DNA of 64,000 nt. Source: Streptomyces marinisediminis. Its GTDB lineage: Bacteria > Actinomycetota > Actinomycetes > Streptomycetales > Streptomycetaceae. The position numbers and the translations under genes are program-made. The notes beneath the pieces are model-generated. The model did not search any database. It had not been told where the DNA came from and was given only the letters and a program-made list of their open reading frames with translations. This document shows, piece by piece, positions 61,778-64,000 of the stretch; positions within the stretch are counted from its first letter, which is position 1, and each line of letters begins with the position of its first letter. The stretch is from positions 49,517 to 113,516 of the forward strand of contig NZ_JAPKFL010000018.1 of NCBI RefSeq assembly GCF_026262575.1, given 5' to 3'.

Positions 61778-61865
61778 TTCCTGGCGCGGGGCCCCCGGGA
61801 GCCGCTGACCCGCGGTCAGCCGGCCCGGGGCGGCGGCGCGCTGTGGCACGCCGCCCCGGGCGGGC

Positions 61866-63824
61866 TCAGCGCTCCCCGGGCCCCTCGGCCCCGTCGCGCT
61901 CCCCCGCCGGGCCCCCGGCGTCGACCGCCTCGGTCTCGGCGTCCGCCGCCTCGGGGTCGAAGGCGTCCAGGAACTCGATGCCGTCCAGCTCGGCCAGCCG
62001 GTCGGACGCGTCCGTGGTGCCCTGCTGGTCTGCCTCCAGCGCCTTGCCGAACCACTCCCGGGCCTCCGCCTCCCGGCCGACGGCCAGCAGCGCGTCGGCG
62101 TAGGCGTACCGCAGCCGCGCCGACCACGGCTGGACGGAGCCCGAGGCGAGCTCGGAACTCTGCAGGGTCACCACGGCCGCGTCCAGTTGCCCCATGTCCC
62201 GCCGAGCCCCGGCGGCCACCAGGCGCATCTCCACCTGGCCGGCCTTGTCCAGCCGCTGCACCTCGGGCTCGCCGGCCATCGCGAGCGCCTTCTCGGGCCG
62301 TCCCAGACCCCGCTCGCAGTCGGCCATCACGGGCCACAGGTGCTGGGAGCCCGTCATGCGCCGGGCGGCGCGGAACTCCGTCAGCGCCTCGGCGTACCGC
62401 TGACTGCCGTAGGCCGCGAAACCCATGGCCTCCCGCACGGCGGGGACCCGCGACGCCAGCCGCAGCGCCACCTTCGCGTAGCCGTAGGCGTCCTCGGGTT
62501 CCTCGTCCAGCAGGCGGGCGACCATGACGAGGTTCTTCGCCACGTCCTCGGCCAGCGTCTTCGGCAGGCTCATCAGCTCCTGGCGGACGTCCTTGTCGAC
62601 CTCCTCGCCCGTGACGTCCTCCGGGATCGGCAGCCGCCGCACGTACTCGCGCGGCCGGTCGTCACGCCGGTCGTCGCTCCGGAAGCCCTCGCGCCGCGGG
62701 CCGCGCGGCCCGTCACCGCCCCGGAAGCCGCCCCGGCCCCGGTCGTCGCGGCCCCGGTCGTCGCGGCCCCGGCTGTCCCGCCGGTCACCGCCGTAGGGCC
62801 GCCGACCGCTCCGGTCGTCGTCCCGGTACCCCCCGCGGGGGCCCGGCCGCCGGTCGTCCCGCCCGAACCCGCGCTCGCCGCGCCGCTCGCCGCTCCGGAA
62901 ACCCGGCCGGTCATCCCGGCGCTCGTCGCTCCGGAAACCCCGCCGGTCATCCCGGCGCTCGTCGCTCCGGAAACCCCGCCGGTCGTCCCGGCGGTCGCCT
63001 CGGGCATCATCCCGTCGGGGCCCACGCCGATCGTCACGCCGGAAGCGCTCGTCGCTCCGAAACCCACGCCGGTCATCGCGGCGCTCGTCACGCCGGTCGT
63101 CCCGGCGGTCGCCACGGGCGTCCTCCCGCCGGGGCCCGCCCCGGTCGTCTCGACCGTAGTCACGCCCCTCGCCGCGCCGCTCAGGGCGCTGCGGCCGGTC
63201 GTCACGGGCGAACGCCGGCCGCCCGTCGCGACGCTCGGGACGCTCGTCCCGGGAGAAACGCGGCCGGTCATCACGCGAGAACCGCAGCCGGTCGTCACGG
63301 CCGTACCGGGGCCGGTCGTCGCGCTGGGGCCCACGTAGGTCTCCATAGCGGTCCCCTTGCCCGCCACCGCGCCGATCGTCCCGGTGGTCGTCCCGCCGGA
63401 ACTCCCGCCGGTCGCCGCGGGGTCCGTCACCGCCGGCCCGGCGCCCGTCCCGGTCGTCGCGCCGATAACCGCCACGGTCATCGCGCCGGTCGTCACGCCG
63501 GTCCTCCGGCCGACGGTAGCCGCCGCCCCGACCCTCGCGCCGGTCGTCGTCACGGCGGAAACCTCCCCGATCACCCCGGTCGGCGGAATCCCGCCGGTAG
63601 GGCGGCCGGTCGTCGTCGCGCCGGTCCCGGCGATAGCCGCCGCGTTCCCGGTCGTCGGGGCGCCGCGGGCCACGGGCCCGGTCGTCACGACCTCCGCGGA
63701 AATCCTGTCGGCCACCGCGGCGCTCACCGCCCCTGTCGTCACGCCGATCCCCGAAACCGCCGGTACGGCGGGGGCGTTCGGACCTCTCGGGTCGGCCCGG
63801 CCGCTCCTCTGATGAGTTCGACAT
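61866..63824 (-). CDS. Arg/Asp-repeat protein with C-terminal TPR-like domain
   Basis: 652 residues. The first about 410 are a disordered, highly charged region made of RRDD/DDRR/GGYRRDD-type repeats, including an exact 12-residue unit (GFRSDERRDDRR) at about 62893-63000. The last 240 form a helical TPR-like domain (LMSLPKTLAEDVAKNLVMVA, RLLDEEPEDAYGYAKVALRL, FAAYGSQRYAEALTEFRAAR, MRLVAAGARRDMGQLDAAVV). ATG 63824 has AAGGAGT 8 bases upstream. It lies just downstream of the rRNA operon terminator. RD/RGG-like charge suggests RNA or ribosome association, as inference. Confidence 0.8.
   Translation of the reverse strand: MSNSSEERPGRPERSERPRRTGGFGDRRDDRGGERRGGRQDFRGGRDDRARGPRRPDDRERGGYRRDRRDDDRPPYRRDSADRGDRGGFRRDDDRREGRGGGYRRPEDRRDDRRDDRGGYRRDDRDGRRAGGDGPRGDRREFRRDDHRDDRRGGGQGDRYGDLRGPQRDDRPRYGRDDRLRFSRDDRPRFSRDERPERRDGRPAFARDDRPQRPERRGEGRDYGRDDRGGPRREDARGDRRDDRRDERRDDRRGFRSDERFRRDDRRGPRRDDARGDRRDDRRGFRSDERRDDRRGFRSDERRDDRPGFRSGERRGERGFGRDDRRPGPRGGYRDDDRSGRRPYGGDRRDSRGRDDRGRDDRGRGGFRGGDGPRGPRREGFRSDDRRDDRPREYVRRLPIPEDVTGEEVDKDVRQELMSLPKTLAEDVAKNLVMVARLLDEEPEDAYGYAKVALRLASRVPAVREAMGFAAYGSQRYAEALTEFRAARRMTGSQHLWPVMADCERGLGRPEKALAMAGEPEVQRLDKAGQVEMRLVAAGARRDMGQLDAAVVTLQSSELASGSVQPWSARLRYAYADALLAVGREAEAREWFGKALEADQQGTTDASDRLAELDGIEFLDAFDPEAADAETEAVDAGGPAGERDGAEGPGER
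62893..63000. repeat. 36-bp tandem coding repeat
   Basis: Unit starts at 62893, 62929 and 62965 (CTCCGGAAACCCCGCCGGTC...). Encodes GFRSDERRDDRR on the minus strand. Looser copies continue to about 63110. Confidence 0.85.
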
Positions 63825-63892
63825 GGGGGTGACTCCTTGCTCCGTGTTCACGTTCGATGTCGCGCTCTCGCGGGGGCGAGTGCGCGGAAAAA

Positions 63893-63933
63893 CAAAAAAC
63901 CGCCGGTCCCAGCATGTCGCTGGGACCGGCGGT
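63893..63933 (-). terminator. intrinsic terminator of the rRNA operon
   Basis: A 15-bp perfect stem (ACCGCCGGTCCCAGC with complement) around a 5-base loop, followed on the minus strand by a T-run (AAAAAA on plus, 63893-63898). It lies 8 bases beyond the 5S 3' end. A classical rho-independent form, rare for this GC-rich genome. Confidence 0.93.
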
Positions 63934-63940
63934 CCTCAAA

Positions 63941-64000
63941 GATTGTTCGGCGGCGTCCTACTCTCCCACACACTCCCGCATGCAGTACCATCGGCGCTGA
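63941..64000 (-). rRNA. 5S ribosomal RNA, 3' part (runs off the window)
   Basis: The minus strand reads GCGCCGATGGTACTGCATG, then GGGAGAGTAGGACGCCGCCG and AACAATC. The conserved GCGCCGATGGTACT and GGGAGAGTAGGACGCCGCCGA are 5S hallmarks. About half the gene is in the window; 23S and 16S should follow to the right. Confidence 0.95.

Noticed and set aside
62893..63110. CRISPR array from 36-bp periodic repeats
   Set aside because: Units are contiguous without spacers, keep a protein frame and there are no cas genes.
62187..63338. Pro/Val/Ala-rich long frame opposite the RD-repeat gene
   Set aside because: It mirrors the repeat codons (PVVPALVAPETPPV from RRDD repeats) and lacks a ribosome site; the minus strand has a good start and a folded C-terminus.
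1..64000. Biosynthetic gene cluster or phage defence island
   Set aside because: No PKS, NRPS, terpene or lanthipeptide genes, no restriction, CBASS, BREX, retron or Cas genes seen; the content is mostly core genome.
1..64000. tRNA genes as integration sites for the decayed element
   Set aside because: No cloverleaf or T-loop (GGTTCGAATCC-type) sequence was noticed near 700-3400 or elsewhere; a tRNAscan run would confirm.

Overview
The window is chromosomal DNA from a high-GC actinomycete, almost certainly a Streptomyces or close relative. Third-position GC is extreme, GTG starts are common, many gene pairs overlap by 4 bases (GTGA/ATGA), and Streptomyces-type families are present: a SepF paralog, an Rpf-LysM secreted protein, DUF5925, DUF1015, DmdR/IdeR iron boxes and an actinobacterial SOS box. 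The gene order from the SepF-like gene to the TlyA gene resembles, from memory, the conserved Streptomyces core around S. coelicolor SCO17xx-18xx; I could not check this by alignment.

Layout. (1) 1-6200 is an untidy, partly decayed segment: the end of a GntR/UTRA regulator, a small conserved protein, a lone Imm-5-like putative immunity protein, a frameshifted relic of a Tn554-like recombinase/DUF6262 element, relics of a small membrane protein and a secreted glycosyl hydrolase, an intact DUF5925 AAA ATPase, a YtrA-type GntR regulator and a frameshifted tandem-GNAT acetyltransferase. (2) 6180-13850 holds small accessory genes and an SOS-boxed mutagenesis pair: DnaE2 translationally coupled to a catalytically degenerate Y-family (ImuB-like) protein. 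(3) 13850-27200 carries asd, a SepF paralog, an acyl-CoA dehydrogenase behind a palindromic operator, an MFS exporter, a PAP2 phosphatase, an I78 inhibitor-like protein, a WYL regulator, the Rpf/LysM protein and Streptomyces-type hypotheticals. (4) 27300-36200 is a compact minus-strand core run read as parA, a ribbon-helix-helix-like partner, scpA, scpB, rluB, tyrA, cmk, plsC-like, der. It links chromosome segregation and condensation, rRNA modification, tyrosine synthesis and ribosome assembly. (5) 36500-50700 holds ald, a large NB-ARC/TPR-like protein, NUDIX, pyrG, a GH15 enzyme with a LacI regulator, an internally deleted glycosyltransferase, recN, NAD kinase and TlyA. (6) 50680-61800 is an iron section: a siderophore ABC importer (ATPase and two permeases) divergent from its lipoprotein receptor and siderophore-interacting reductase across one iron box. 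A second perfect iron box stands before a small ORF and a truncated IucB/MbtK-type acetyltransferase. HAD, DUF1015 and an isolated ctaD with a coupled small membrane protein lie between. (7) At the right edge a protein with a huge Arg/Asp repeat region and a TPR-like C-terminus sits just downstream of an rRNA operon, whose 5S gene (minus strand) runs off the end.

The most interesting points are the dead-polymerase mutasome pair, the ParA/RHH/ScpAB run, the ctaD-plus-partner unit, the iron-boxed relic siderophore locus, the repeat expansion in the RD-rich protein, and several frameshifted or internally deleted genes (some could be assembly errors). I saw no convincing wholly new multi-gene system. 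Functions come from recognised motifs and family memory; no database search was possible.
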